From assembly GCF_000380005.1 (NCBI RefSeq), contig NZ_KB904195.1, positions 108,477-172,476 of the forward strand: 64,000 nucleotides of DNA, given 5' to 3'. The position numbers and the translations under genes were made by a program. Positions 8,803 through 16,753 of the stretch are shown piece by piece. The notes under the pieces were generated by a model. That model ran no database searches, had not been told where the DNA came from, and saw nothing but the letters and a program-made list of their open reading frames with translations. Numbering within the stretch: position 1 is the stretch's first letter; every line of letters begins with the position of its first letter. The stretch is from Streptococcus didelphis DSM 15616 (GTDB lineage Bacteria > Bacillota > Bacilli > Lactobacillales > Streptococcaceae).

Positions 8803-8811
8803 ATTATACCA
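8803..8811 (-). promoter_or_regulatory. Extended -10 promoter abutting the HAD start
   Basis: On the minus strand TG-G-TATAAT, then six bases (CACTTT) and the ATG at 8796. Predicts a leaderless transcript. Confidence 0.6.
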
Positions 8812-8924
8812 GAATGATAATTATTTAAAAAGTATCTTCTTGTTTCAAAAGATCTAAAAAGATATTTCTTATTAAAAAAGTAGAAAAATATAATAAAAAA
8901 ATGGTAAAAAAATGAAAAAATATA

Positions 8925-9026
8925 TTGAAAATGGAACAATGCCATGATATGATAGTAACATCGTTCGTTAAATGGATGATTTCAAGTGGTAAATAGACAA
9001 AGAGGTATCGCTTAAGATAGCTCTTT
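8925..9026 (+). promoter_or_regulatory. Promoter, PurBox-like element and leader hairpin of purine permease 1
   Basis: TTGAAA (8925-8930), a 17-bp spacer and TATGAT (8948-8953). Just downstream, 8960-8973 reads ATCGTTCGTTAAAT, whose complement resembles the lactococcal PurR box AWWWCCGAACWWT. A hairpin AAAGAG/CTCTTT with inner TATC/GATA (8999-9026) stands in the leader and is followed by only a short T-run. The same promoter plus box design recurs at 10649-10696 before the second permease. Confidence 0.6.
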
Positions 9027-9070
9027 TGATTTCTGCCATTATTATCATAAATTAAGGAGATTCCATCCAA

Positions 9071-10531
9071 ATGGAAAAGTTTTTTAAGCTTAGCTCTCAT
9101 GGAACAACAGTTTCCACTGAAATCGCAGCTGGTATGACAACATTTTTTGCAATGTCATATATTTTATTTGTTAACCCTATTATTTTAGGTGCTACAGGAA
9201 TGCCAACTCAGGCTGTTTTCTTAGCTACTATTATAGCAACGGTTATCTCAACCATGTTCATGGGACTATTTGCCAATGTCCCTTATGCCCTAGCACCCGG
9301 TATGGGATTAAATGCCTTTTTTACTTATACAGTAGTGTTTGGCTTAGGATTTTCATGGCAGGAAGCCTTAGCCATGGTATTTATCTGTGGTCTGTTTAAT
9401 ATTCTTATCACAGTTACCAAGATACGTAAGAGTATTGTTAAGGCCATTCCTTTAACCCTTCAACATGCTATCGGAGGTGGAATTGGGATCTTCGTGGCCT
9501 ATCTCGGTTTTAAGAATGCCAATATTATTAATTTCTCTTTATCAGGAAACAATATTATCAGTGTTAATGGTGTAGCAACTGCTGATACAACAGCAAACAC
9601 TTTCGATAATGGTATCCAATCTGTCTTTGCAAATGGAGGTGTGGTGCCTGTTATTTCTAACTTTGCCTCACCAAGTGTACTATTAGCACTTATGGCCTTA
9701 TTTTTCACTTCTATCCTAGTTATTAAAAAGGTCCGTGGAGCTATCTTAATTGGAATTATTGTAACAACTCTTGTTGGTATTCCTATGGGAGTTGTTGATG
9801 TATCAACTATTGATTTAGCAAATAATAACTTACAAACTGGTTTTGCTGAGTTAGGAATTACTTTCTTAGCTGCTTTTGATGGAATGAAAGCTCTATTTAG
9901 CGACTCAAGTCGACTACCTTTAGTTTTGATGACTATTTTTGCTTTTTCATTGTCAGATACTTTTGATACTTTAGGTATGTTTATTGGGACTGGTCGTCGT
10001 ACAGGTATTTTCTCTGCCGAAGATGAAGCAGCCTTAGAAAATGGATCAGGGCTTAGCTCAAAGATGGACCGTGCCTTGTTTGCTGATGCTCTTGGAACAG
10101 CAATTGGAGCATTATTTGGGACATCTAATACAACAACTTATGCAGAATCATCAGCTGGAATCTCAGCAGGTGGACGTACAGGTCTAACATCTGTTACAAC
10201 TGCCCTTTTATTTGTCGCTTCAGTTGTCTTGCTGCCTTTGGTTGGATTAGTGCCTGCAGCAGCAACAGCTCCAGCCTTAATTATAGTTGGTGTTATGATG
10301 GTGGCAGGTTTTGCTGATGTTAACTGGAACGATTTTGAAGAAACCTTACCAGCCTTCTTTGCAGCCTTCTTTATGGGCTTGTGTTACTCAATTTCTTACG
10401 GTATTGCAGCAGCCTTTATCTTTTATTGCTTAGTGAAAACAGTAAAAGGTCAGGCCAAAGAAGTTCACCCTATTTTATGGGGAGCCAGCTTCTTATTTAT
10501 TCTCAACTTTGTTATTCTTGCTGGTCTTTAG
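9071..10531 (+). CDS. NCS2 family (AzgA-like) purine permease 1
   Basis: Membrane transporter of the AzgA-like NCS2 group, which imports hypoxanthine, guanine or adenine with protons (486 aa). About 12-14 hydrophobic segments are visible. Characteristic are GMTTFFAMSYILFVNP and ALAPGMGLNAFF near the N-terminus, LQHAIGGGIGIFVAYLGF, SDTFDTLGMFIGTGRRTG and LFGTSNTTTYAESSAGISAGGRTG, which line the substrate site in this family. The product of the downstream gene at 10783 is a close paralog of the same length. The start follows TAAGGAGATTCC. A terminator lies at 10553-10587. Which purine base each copy carries cannot be told from sequence. Confidence 0.92.
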   Translation: MEKFFKLSSHGTTVSTEIAAGMTTFFAMSYILFVNPIILGATGMPTQAVFLATIIATVISTMFMGLFANVPYALAPGMGLNAFFTYTVVFGLGFSWQEALAMVFICGLFNILITVTKIRKSIVKAIPLTLQHAIGGGIGIFVAYLGFKNANIINFSLSGNNIISVNGVATADTTANTFDNGIQSVFANGGVVPVISNFASPSVLLALMALFFTSILVIKKVRGAILIGIIVTTLVGIPMGVVDVSTIDLANNNLQTGFAELGITFLAAFDGMKALFSDSSRLPLVLMTIFAFSLSDTFDTLGMFIGTGRRTGIFSAEDEAALENGSGLSSKMDRALFADALGTAIGALFGTSNTTTYAESSAGISAGGRTGLTSVTTALLFVASVVLLPLVGLVPAAATAPALIIVGVMMVAGFADVNWNDFEETLPAFFAAFFMGLCYSISYGIAAAFIFYCLVKTVKGQAKEVHPILWGASFLFILNFVILAGL

Positions 10532-10552
10532 AAAGTTACTAGTATAGAAACA

Positions 10553-10587
10553 GAAAGTTTCAAGGATAGTTCCTTGAGGCTTTTTTT
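10553..10587 (+). terminator. Terminator of purine permease 1
   Basis: Stem TTTCAAGGA-tagt-TCCTTGA followed by a seven-T run. Confidence 0.8.
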
Positions 10588-10648
10588 GAGGAAAAAATAA
10601 TAATAGTCTTAAAAACAAATGTTAAAAGGATAAATCAAAATAATTACC

Positions 10649-10696
10649 TTGAAAAAGGAACTATTATATGTTATTATAAAAATATAGTTCGTAAAT
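10649..10696 (+). promoter_or_regulatory. Promoter with PurBox-like element of purine permease 2
   Basis: TTGAAA (10649-10654), a 17-bp spacer and TATTAT (10672-10677). ATAGTTCGTAAAT (10684-10696) reads ATTTACGAACTAT on the other strand, 12 of 13 positions of the PurR box AWWWCCGAACWWT. Both permease promoters place this box just downstream of -10. Confidence 0.6.
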
Positions 10697-10782
10697 TACA
10701 AGAATTAAAGCCTCTTCACTCAGGTGATGTTTTTTTATTTTCTTTTAAATTTACCTTACATATTTAAGGAGAGCCCATTCAC

Positions 10783-12243
10783 ATGGAAAAGTTTTTTAAA
10801 CTCAAAGAAAATGGAACTAAACTTTCAACAGAGATTGTTGCAGGATTGACCACTTTTTTTGCAATGTCATATATTTTATTTGTTAACCCTAGCATTTTAG
10901 GTGCAGCGGGCATGCCTACAAAGGCTGTTTTCTTGGCAACCATTATTGCAGCAGCTATTTCTACTTTGATCATGGGACTTTTTGCAAATGTTCCTTATGC
11001 TTTAGCTCCAGGTATGGGTTTAAATGCCTTTTTTACCTATACAGTTGTCTTTAGTTTAGGGTTTTCATGGCAGGAAGCCTTAGCCATGGTGTTTATCTGT
11101 GGTTTGTTTAATATTTTTATTACCATAACAAAGTTCCGTAAAAATATTATCAAGGCTATTCCAGTGAGTTTACAACATGCTATTGGTGGTGGTATTGGGG
11201 TCTTTATCGCCTATCTTGGTTTTAAAAGTGCTAATATTATCCAGTTCTCCTTATCCTCGGAGAATATTATTGCTGTAAATGGGGTCGCATCGGCTAAGGC
11301 AAGTGCTAAAACATTTGCTCATGGAATTATGTCCTTAGATGCAAATGGTGGGGTCATACCAGCGATTTCCAATTTTACCAACCCTAGTGTCTTACTTGCT
11401 ATTTTTGGCTTGCTATTAACAGCAATCCTAGTTATTAAAAACGTAAGAGGAGCTATTTTGTTGGGAATAGTTGCTACAACCCTTGTTGGTATACCTATGG
11501 GAGTTGTTGATTTATCACAGCTTAATTTTGCAGACAACCATATTGGAACAGCCTTTAATGAATTGGGTGTTACCTTCTTAGCTGCTTTTGATGGCATGTC
11601 ATCGTTATTCAGTGATTCAAGCCGTCTTCCTCTAGTCTTTATGACCATCTTTGCCTTTTCTCTATCAGATACCTTTGATACAATTGGAACTTTTATTGGA
11701 ACAGGTCGTCGTACAGGCATTTTTTCAGCAGAAGATGAAGCTGCTCTTGAAAAAAGTAGTGGCTTTAGTTCAAAAATGGACCGTGCTTTATTTGCAGATG
11801 CCATTGGAACCTCTATTGGTGCCTTATTTGGAACTTCAAATACAACTACTTATGTCGAGTCAGCAGCAGGGATTGCTGAGGGAGGAAGAACTGGTTTAAC
11901 AGCAGTTTCGACAGCAGTTTGTTTCCTATTATCTATCTTGATACTGCCTCTTGTTGGAATTGTACCCGCAGCAGCAACAGCTCCAGCCTTAATTATAGTT
12001 GGTGTAATGATGGTATCATCTTTCTTAGATGTTAATTGGAGTGATTTTGAAGAAGCTTTACCAGCCTTCTTTGCAGCCTTCTTTATGGCTTTATGTTACT
12101 CCATTTCTTATGGTATTGCAGCAGCCTTTATCTTTTATTGCTTGGTGAAAGTAACTAAAGGAAAAGCCAAGGAGATTCATCCAATTCTTTGGGGAGCAAC
12201 CTTCCTATTTATCATTAACTTTATCATACTTGCTATTTTATAA
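10783..12243 (+). CDS. NCS2 family (AzgA-like) purine permease 2
   Basis: Tandem paralog of the gene at 9071: same length (486 aa), and the conserved blocks FFAMSYILFVNP, YALAPGMGLNAFFTYTVVF and SDTFDTIGTFIGTGRRTG match with few changes. Divergence is concentrated in the loop around residues 155-195 and in the helix after it, which may change substrate or affinity. It has its own promoter and PurBox-like element and is not simply co-transcribed with copy 1. The ATG follows AAGGAGAGCCC. A hairpin lies at 12257-12287. I infer a purine-base importer; the substrate split between copies is unknown. Confidence 0.92.
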   Translation: MEKFFKLKENGTKLSTEIVAGLTTFFAMSYILFVNPSILGAAGMPTKAVFLATIIAAAISTLIMGLFANVPYALAPGMGLNAFFTYTVVFSLGFSWQEALAMVFICGLFNIFITITKFRKNIIKAIPVSLQHAIGGGIGVFIAYLGFKSANIIQFSLSSENIIAVNGVASAKASAKTFAHGIMSLDANGGVIPAISNFTNPSVLLAIFGLLLTAILVIKNVRGAILLGIVATTLVGIPMGVVDLSQLNFADNHIGTAFNELGVTFLAAFDGMSSLFSDSSRLPLVFMTIFAFSLSDTFDTIGTFIGTGRRTGIFSAEDEAALEKSSGFSSKMDRALFADAIGTSIGALFGTSNTTTYVESAAGIAEGGRTGLTAVSTAVCFLLSILILPLVGIVPAAATAPALIIVGVMMVSSFLDVNWSDFEEALPAFFAAFFMALCYSISYGIAAAFIFYCLVKVTKGKAKEIHPILWGATFLFIINFIILAIL

Positions 12244-12256
12244 TATCATTATCCAG

Positions 12257-12287
12257 TAAGGGAGGTTGTCATCAGCAGCCTTCCTTA
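12257..12287 (+). terminator. Hairpin after purine permease 2
   Basis: Arms TAAGGGAGG/CCTTCCTTA with one G-T pair; the following T-rich stretch is weak, so termination may be partial. Confidence 0.5.
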
Positions 12288-12308
12288 TTGTTATTCTACA
12301 GTATCTAC

Positions 12309-12346
12309 TTGGAAGTGGCTTTCTTTTTTGCTATAATGTTTTTATG
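12309..12346 (+). promoter_or_regulatory. tsaE promoter, extended -10 abutting the start codon
   Basis: TTGGAA (12309-12314), a 17-bp spacer and TG-C-TATAAT (hexamer 12332-12337), then six bases (GTTTTT) and ATG at 12344. Predicts a leaderless mRNA; longer reading-frame extensions would start inside or upstream of the promoter. Confidence 0.65.
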
Positions 12347-12823
12347 TTTTATAGTAAAAATGAAAATGAGCTGATTGACTATGGTTTTCGACTTGGTCGT
12401 CTTTTGCAAGCTCAGGATGTCCTTATTTTGTCAGGAGACTTAGGAGCTGGGAAAACAACGCTCACCAAAGGGATTGCTAAAGGCTTAGGGATTAGCCAGA
12501 TGGTGAAAAGTCCCACTTACACGATTGTAAGAGAATATGAGGGAAATTTACCCCTTTATCACCTAGATGTTTACCGTATCGGCGATGATCCAGATTCTAT
12601 CGACTTGGATGACTTTATCTATGGAGATGGAGTAACTGTTATTGAATGGGGGGAGCTTCTTGATGAGGGGCTTTTTCAGGATTATCTACACCTTTTTATT
12701 GTTAAAAGGGACAATGGCAGAGCTGTTCAGTTAGAGGCAAAGGGCTCACGCGCAAAAGAAATTATTGAGAAACTGACTAATGACCAAACAGACTGTTACC
12801 ATAGAAGAAGCTCAAGTCTATGA
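12344..12823 (+). CDS. tsaE: tRNA threonylcarbamoyladenosine biosynthesis ATPase TsaE
   Basis: ATPase that works with TsaB and TsaD to make the t6A modification at position 37 of ANN-decoding tRNAs. P-loop SGDLGAGKTTLTKG is near residue 35 and TsaE motifs SPTYTIVREY, LYHLDVYRI and VIEWGE follow. The frame stays open up to 12266, but the ATG at 12344 fits the family N-terminus (FYSKNENEL) and the promoter lies between, so I use 12344 (159 aa). Its last 44 bp overlap the next gene, giving a C-terminal tail NDQTDCYHRRSSSL that looks like a read-on extension rather than conserved sequence. Confidence 0.95.
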   Translation: MFYSKNENELIDYGFRLGRLLQAQDVLILSGDLGAGKTTLTKGIAKGLGISQMVKSPTYTIVREYEGNLPLYHLDVYRIGDDPDSIDLDDFIYGDGVTVIEWGELLDEGLFQDYLHLFIVKRDNGRAVQLEAKGSRAKEIIEKLTNDQTDCYHRRSSSL

Positions 12824-13304
12824 TGCCAAACAGGTCCTTGAATTATTTCACAAGGTAAGCCGGCAAACTGATTTTATTTCTGAAACGACTGAGATTTTGG
12901 CAGCAAGTGAAGAGGACTTAGGCACTTTCCTTGCAAATAGTAGCAATAGCTTGGCAGATATTTGTCTCTTGTTGAAGATTGATCACCAAGTTGTGGGACT
13001 TTTAAACATTGCTAGTGAAAAATCAGTAGATACCTGTCATATCGGTGAACTTTTTATTATTATTGAAGAAAATTATCAAGGCTTTGGCCTAGGTAAGGAA
13101 TTAATGGCAGTCGCTCTTGATTGGGCAGGACAGACCCCTCAACTCTTAAAGCTTGAATTACAAGTTCAAGTTAGAAATCTTGGTGCCATACACCTGTATC
13201 AAACTTATGGTTTTGAGATTGAGGGAAGCAGAAAATTAGGTGTTAAAACAAAAAATGGAGACTATTTAGACCTTTACTATATGGGTAAAGTTTTAGATGA
13301 ATGA
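12780..13304 (+). CDS. GNAT family N-acetyltransferase
   Basis: Cytoplasmic acetyltransferase of the GNAT superfamily (174 aa). The acetyl-CoA binding motif A is visible as IEENYQGFGLGKELMAVALDWA around residues 92-115, followed by LELQVQVRNLGAIHLYQTYGFEIEG, the usual motif B. The acceptor is unknown. It starts inside the tsaE 3' end (44-bp overlap) and its stop overlaps the LCP gene upstream start, so tsaE, this gene and the LCP gene form one operon. The same trio (tsaE, acetyltransferase, brpA/lytR) occurs in other streptococci. Confidence 0.9.
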   Translation: MTKQTVTIEEAQVYDAKQVLELFHKVSRQTDFISETTEILAASEEDLGTFLANSSNSLADICLLLKIDHQVVGLLNIASEKSVDTCHIGELFIIIEENYQGFGLGKELMAVALDWAGQTPQLLKLELQVQVRNLGAIHLYQTYGFEIEGSRKLGVKTKNGDYLDLYYMGKVLDE

Positions 13305-13311
13305 TGATTAC

Positions 13312-14622
13312 ATGAAAATTGGAAAAAAAATATTCTTAATGCTTTCAGCTATTATAGTGACCAGCTTTGTTGCACTTGCTGTCTATGCTACAAGTGCCTA
13401 CACTTTCTCTACAGGAGAATTATCAAAGACCTTTAAGGACTTTTCAAATGGTAAAAAAAGTACAGCTATTAGCGAAACTAAACCCTTTTCTATCCTCTTA
13501 ATGGGTGTAGATACAGGTTCCTCTGAGAGAAAATCCAAGTGGGAAGGAAACAGTGACTCGATGATTCTAGTTACTGTTAATCCTAAAACTAAAAAGACTA
13601 CTATGACCAGCTTAGAAAGAGACATCCTAATGAAGCTATCAGGGCCAAAAGGCAATGATATGGATAGGGCAGAGGCTAAGTTGAATGCAGCCTATGCAGC
13701 TGGCGGAGCAGAAATGGCTCTTTTAACAGTACAAGATTTACTGAATATTAAGATAGACAATTATGTGCAAATTAACATGCAAGGTCTTGTTGATCTGGTA
13801 GATGCTGTTGGTGGTATTACAGTTACCAATGAATTTGATTTTCCGATTTCCATTGCGGAAAATGAGCCTGAATATCAAGCCAGTGTTGCACCAGGAACCC
13901 ATAAAATCAATGGAGAACAGGCCTTGGTTTATGCTCGGATGCGTTACGATGACCCTGATGGGGATTATGGTAGACAAAAACGGCAACGAATTGTCATTCA
14001 AAAAGTGCTGAAAAAAATTCTTGCCCTAGACAGTGTTAGCTCTTACCGCAATATTTTAAAGGCAGTAAGTAGTAACATGCAAACCAATATTGAGATATCA
14101 GCAAACACAATCCCTAAATTACTGGGCTATACAGATGCCTTGAAATCTATTGAGTCTTATCAACTAAAAGGAGAAGATGCTACCTTAGATGATGGCGGCT
14201 CTTATCAGATTGTGACTGAAGAACATATCTTAGAAGTGCAAAATAAGATAAGAAGTCAATTAGGCTTAAATCCCATAACCTCTCTATCAACTAGTGCTGT
14301 TACCTATGAACAGTTATATGGTTTGGGCTCTGCAGTAAATGGAGGCCGTGGTAAAAACAAGTCTAGTACGACCAATTCCAATGGTAATTATTCACAATCG
14401 GGAGGCCAATATTCAAGCTATTCTGATGACACAGGAGGACGCACCTACTATTCTGAATCTAGTAATAATGTGACCATCATTCCACCAGAAAGTAGCCCTT
14501 CTTATTCAGCCCCGGTAGAAGGAGGTGCAGGTCAAGCTAATTCAGGCACGACCCATCCAAGTCCTTCTCTTGCCCCTAGTGGTTCACAAGATTCAGGAGC
14601 TGGTGTTGGGCAAGGACACTAA
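13312..14622 (+). CDS. LCP (LytR-CpsA-Psr) family cell-wall glycopolymer ligase
   Basis: Membrane-anchored LCP protein that attaches phosphodiester-linked glycopolymers (teichoic acid, rhamnose polymer or capsule) to peptidoglycan. One transmembrane segment (about residues 3-30) is followed by the LCP domain: ILLMGVDTG, DSMILVTVNPKTKKTTMTSLERD (catalytic Asp/Arg region), KLNAAYAAGG and YARMRYDDPDGDYGRQKRQR. After about residue 335 comes a low-complexity Ser/Gly/Asn/Pro tail, probably spanning the wall. An ATG also occurs at 13297; I prefer 13312, which leads straight into the membrane segment. By position it corresponds to brpA/lytR of other streptococci. Confidence 0.93.
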   Translation: MKIGKKIFLMLSAIIVTSFVALAVYATSAYTFSTGELSKTFKDFSNGKKSTAISETKPFSILLMGVDTGSSERKSKWEGNSDSMILVTVNPKTKKTTMTSLERDILMKLSGPKGNDMDRAEAKLNAAYAAGGAEMALLTVQDLLNIKIDNYVQINMQGLVDLVDAVGGITVTNEFDFPISIAENEPEYQASVAPGTHKINGEQALVYARMRYDDPDGDYGRQKRQRIVIQKVLKKILALDSVSSYRNILKAVSSNMQTNIEISANTIPKLLGYTDALKSIESYQLKGEDATLDDGGSYQIVTEEHILEVQNKIRSQLGLNPITSLSTSAVTYEQLYGLGSAVNGGRGKNKSSTTNSNGNYSQSGGQYSSYSDDTGGRTYYSESSNNVTIIPPESSPSYSAPVEGGAGQANSGTTHPSPSLAPSGSQDSGAGVGQGH

Positions 14623-14729
14623 GGATACTATTTACTTGATGCTTGCTTGTAGCGAAGCTATCCTTATTTCATTGTAGTTAATTTAGATTGAAGAAAATTT
14701 CTAAGGAGAAATTTTCTTCAATCTTTTTT
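14621..14729 (+). terminator. Tandem terminators after the LCP gene
   Basis: First hairpin AAGGATA/TATCCTT (14621-14665) starts at the stop codon. The second is a perfect 16-bp stem from GATTGAAG (14686) to CTTCAATC (14723) followed by TTTTTT. Confidence 0.85.
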
Positions 14730-14748
14730 GTCCTGTTTGATGCATTTT

Positions 14749-14777
14749 AAAAACCCCTTGTTCTTGGACAAGAGGTA
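14749..14777 (-). terminator. Terminator of the HIT operon
   Basis: On the minus strand CCTCTTGT-ccaaga-ACAAGGGG followed by TTTTT. Confidence 0.75.
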
Positions 14778-14815
14778 GATTTTACTTCGTTTCTTACTAT
14801 CAATATATAAAGGGT

Positions 14816-15106
14816 TTATTCTTGCTGGTATTTTTCCATGCGTTCTTTTATCTGATTAATGATGGGTTCTGTTTCTTTATAGAAGACTTTTACTTTATAA
14901 CTTAGATCTTCTTCTAGGGGAACCAGGGTTTTAATCTGATTTTGAAGATTGGTAAGATTACACTTTATTTTTTCAAGGTCATTTTGGATAAGGTCTTTTG
15001 AGGTTTTTGCATTTTCTAGATTTTTAAGAAACTTATCTTTATGTTGATAAGCCTTGTAGGCACCAAATGCTACTAATGCTGTTAAGGACAGGGTTTTTAA
15101 TGTCAT
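14816..15106 (-). CDS. Small membrane-anchored coiled-coil protein, function unknown
   Basis: 96-aa protein: a short N-terminal hydrophobic segment (TLSLTALVAFGAYKAY), then a long charged helix with heptad character (LIQNDLEKIKCNLTNLQNQI and so on). I do not recognise a catalytic domain; the family is usually annotated as hypothetical in streptococci and lies next to hit. Its ATG overlaps the hit stop (ATGA), so the two are translationally coupled. Confidence 0.8.
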   Translation of the reverse strand: MTLKTLSLTALVAFGAYKAYQHKDKFLKNLENAKTSKDLIQNDLEKIKCNLTNLQNQIKTLVPLEEDLSYKVKVFYKETEPIINQIKERMEKYQQE

Positions 15107-15522
15107 TCCATGATCTCCTTTTGGATGCTACTAGCAAGTTGGGCTAGTTGTTCAAAATCAGGTTCGTGTGTAGTATATTGAATAGAGATACCATCATTTT
15201 TATCATAGCGAGGAAGGAGATGAATATGTGCATGAAAGACTGTTTGACCTGCGAGATCTTCATTGTTATTGATAATATTCATGGCAGGTGCCTTAGTTGC
15301 TTTTTTTAGAGCACGGGCTATTTTAGGGAGTCTTGCAAAGGTGAGACTAGCAGTTTCTTGATCCATTTCTAAAACATTGCGGACATGTTTTTTAGGAACC
15401 AATAAGGTGTGTCCTGGTGTAGTCTGTGTAATATCAAGAAAAGCTAGAACCTGCTCATCTTCATAGACTTTAGAAGAAGGAATATCACCATTAATTATTT
15501 TACAAAAAATACAATCTTCCAT
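15103..15522 (-). CDS. hit: HIT family nucleotide hydrolase
   Basis: Histidine-triad protein (139 aa), a small cytoplasmic nucleotide-phosphoramidate hydrolase of the HinT type. The signature is complete: CIFCKIINGDIPSSKVYED at the N-terminus (CxxC for zinc) and the triad HAHIHLLPRY (HxHxH) near residue 100. The ATG follows GAAAGGAATT. Upstream on the minus strand TTGTTG, a 16-bp spacer and TATAAA (about 15577-15610) could be its promoter. In streptococci it lies divergent to ecsA, as here apart from the broken CPBP gene in between. Confidence 0.95.
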   Translation of the reverse strand: MEDCIFCKIINGDIPSSKVYEDEQVLAFLDITQTTPGHTLLVPKKHVRNVLEMDQETASLTFARLPKIARALKKATKAPAMNIINNNEDLAGQTVFHAHIHLLPRYDKNDGISIQYTTHEPDFEQLAQLASSIQKEIME

Positions 15523-15746
15523 ATTGGAATTCCTTTCTATTTTACAGCTATTTATCTAGGTATTTTTGGCAAGCATAACACCTTTTTATACCGTTAAGAG
15601 CTAGAACAACAAACTTCTTATTCTAATCTTAGCATTGTCACAGGGATAATGCAATTCAGAATATCTCCTTTTTAAGGAAGAAAACTAGCTAGGTTTACTA
15701 GAAAGCTCTCTTATGTTAAATCTTCTTTTGTTTTTTATGAGCTTTA

Positions 15747-16484
15747 TTATAAAATAGTTAACCCTATAAGGGCAGCTGGAAAAACAAAGACAAGATTAGC
15801 TATAGCTGTTTCTAAGATAGTGCTTGCATCTTCAAGCTGGTTTTTGTCTGTATTGATCTTAATGATAGCAGAGCAGAAGTCCACTAAGCCATGTAAGAAG
15901 ACGAGAGACCAGATATTCTTGGTCACATAAAAAACAGCTCCAAAAAGTATTCCCATAAAGAAAGCATAGATAATCTGAGATAAAATCAGGAGAGATGGTT
16001 GATCACTAAGTAGTCCTAAGGAATGGGCTAAGCCAAATAGCAAAGCAGAGATTAAGCTAGCTTTCAAGGGAGAATATTCTTTTTCTAGACGGGAGAAAAT
16101 AAGGCCCCTAAAAAAATAATTCTTCAAATAAACCAATCAGTAAATTGGCCCAGAGTATTAAATTAACAGTGGTGAAGCTTAAACGTGAATAGTCTAACTC
16201 ACTTATGTTAGGCAGAACCAGTAAGAGACAAAGAAAGATGACATACCAGCACTTTTTGATCCCTAGCCAAAAGGAAGACCATTTAAAAGCTAATTTTGGT
16301 AAAAAATTTCCCTGCCAAATAAGTATAAAGATAGTATAGAAGCAATTCCATCACTGACGATAATTGATACATTAGACTCAAAAGAAACAAGTAAGCCAGT
16401 CAGTTTCAGGACAATAAGGGTCAGAACAGTTAAGAGAAAACTCTTTAAAACAGCTTTTCTTGGTTTAAAAAAATAATGAAGCAT
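15747..16484 (-). pseudogene. CPBP family intramembrane protease, two frameshifts
   Basis: Remnant of a CPBP (CAAX/Abi type) membrane glutamic protease of about 245 codons. Reading from ATG at 16484, the first frame gives a membrane segment and stops near 16290. The middle part (about 16310-16113) is in another frame, with WSSFWLGIKKC and LLIGLFEELFF. The last part is in the third frame from RGLIFSRLEK to 15747, with FGLAHSLG and FLHGLVDF. The catalytic EExxxR motif (EELFFRG) is split exactly at a seven-T run (complement of 16111-16117); six T would restore it. The upstream shift lies near 16300-16315. It is probably non-functional. Related proteins take part in immunity to bacteriocins or in membrane proteolysis. 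Confidence 0.8.
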
Positions 16485-16702
16485 GCTTGCTACTCACTTT
16501 CTAAAATGATAAAATTTACATTAAAATAGACACATTTATTGTTCATTTAACGCAAATAAAGATTAGATAAAAGGATTATAACAATTTAAATCTTTGGTGG
16601 CAATATAAGCTTTTTGAATAGGGTTGAAATAGCTAGCAGTTTGGGAACTAATCTGTTATTGAATAGGAAGACTTCCTTTTTGCTCCCTTTATAAACGGAT
16701 TT

Positions 16703-16711
16703 TGCTATAAT
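16703..16711 (+). promoter_or_regulatory. ecsA promoter (-10)
   Basis: TG-C-TATAAT at 16703-16711, 42 bp before the ATG. The rest of the 16485-16702 gap shows only a small GGAAG-ac-TTCC hairpin with T residues near 16670. Confidence 0.55.
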
Positions 16712-16753
16712 AGAAGCAGCAAGAAAAAGAAAAATAGAAAGTATCATATCATT

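Noticed and set aside
8954..9070. Guanine riboswitch before the purine permeases
   Set aside because: I looked for the conserved J2/3 TTTCTACC and the P2/P3 loops and did not find them in either permease leader.
8825..9100. 91-codon open frame on the minus strand upstream of purine permease 1
   Set aside because: It covers the permease promoter, leader and start codon, is Phe/Ile-rich as expected from AT-rich DNA, and has no family resemblance.
11319..11804. 161-codon open frame antisense to purine permease 2
   Set aside because: Shadow of a strongly conserved membrane protein gene; no ribosome-binding site and no recognisable domain.
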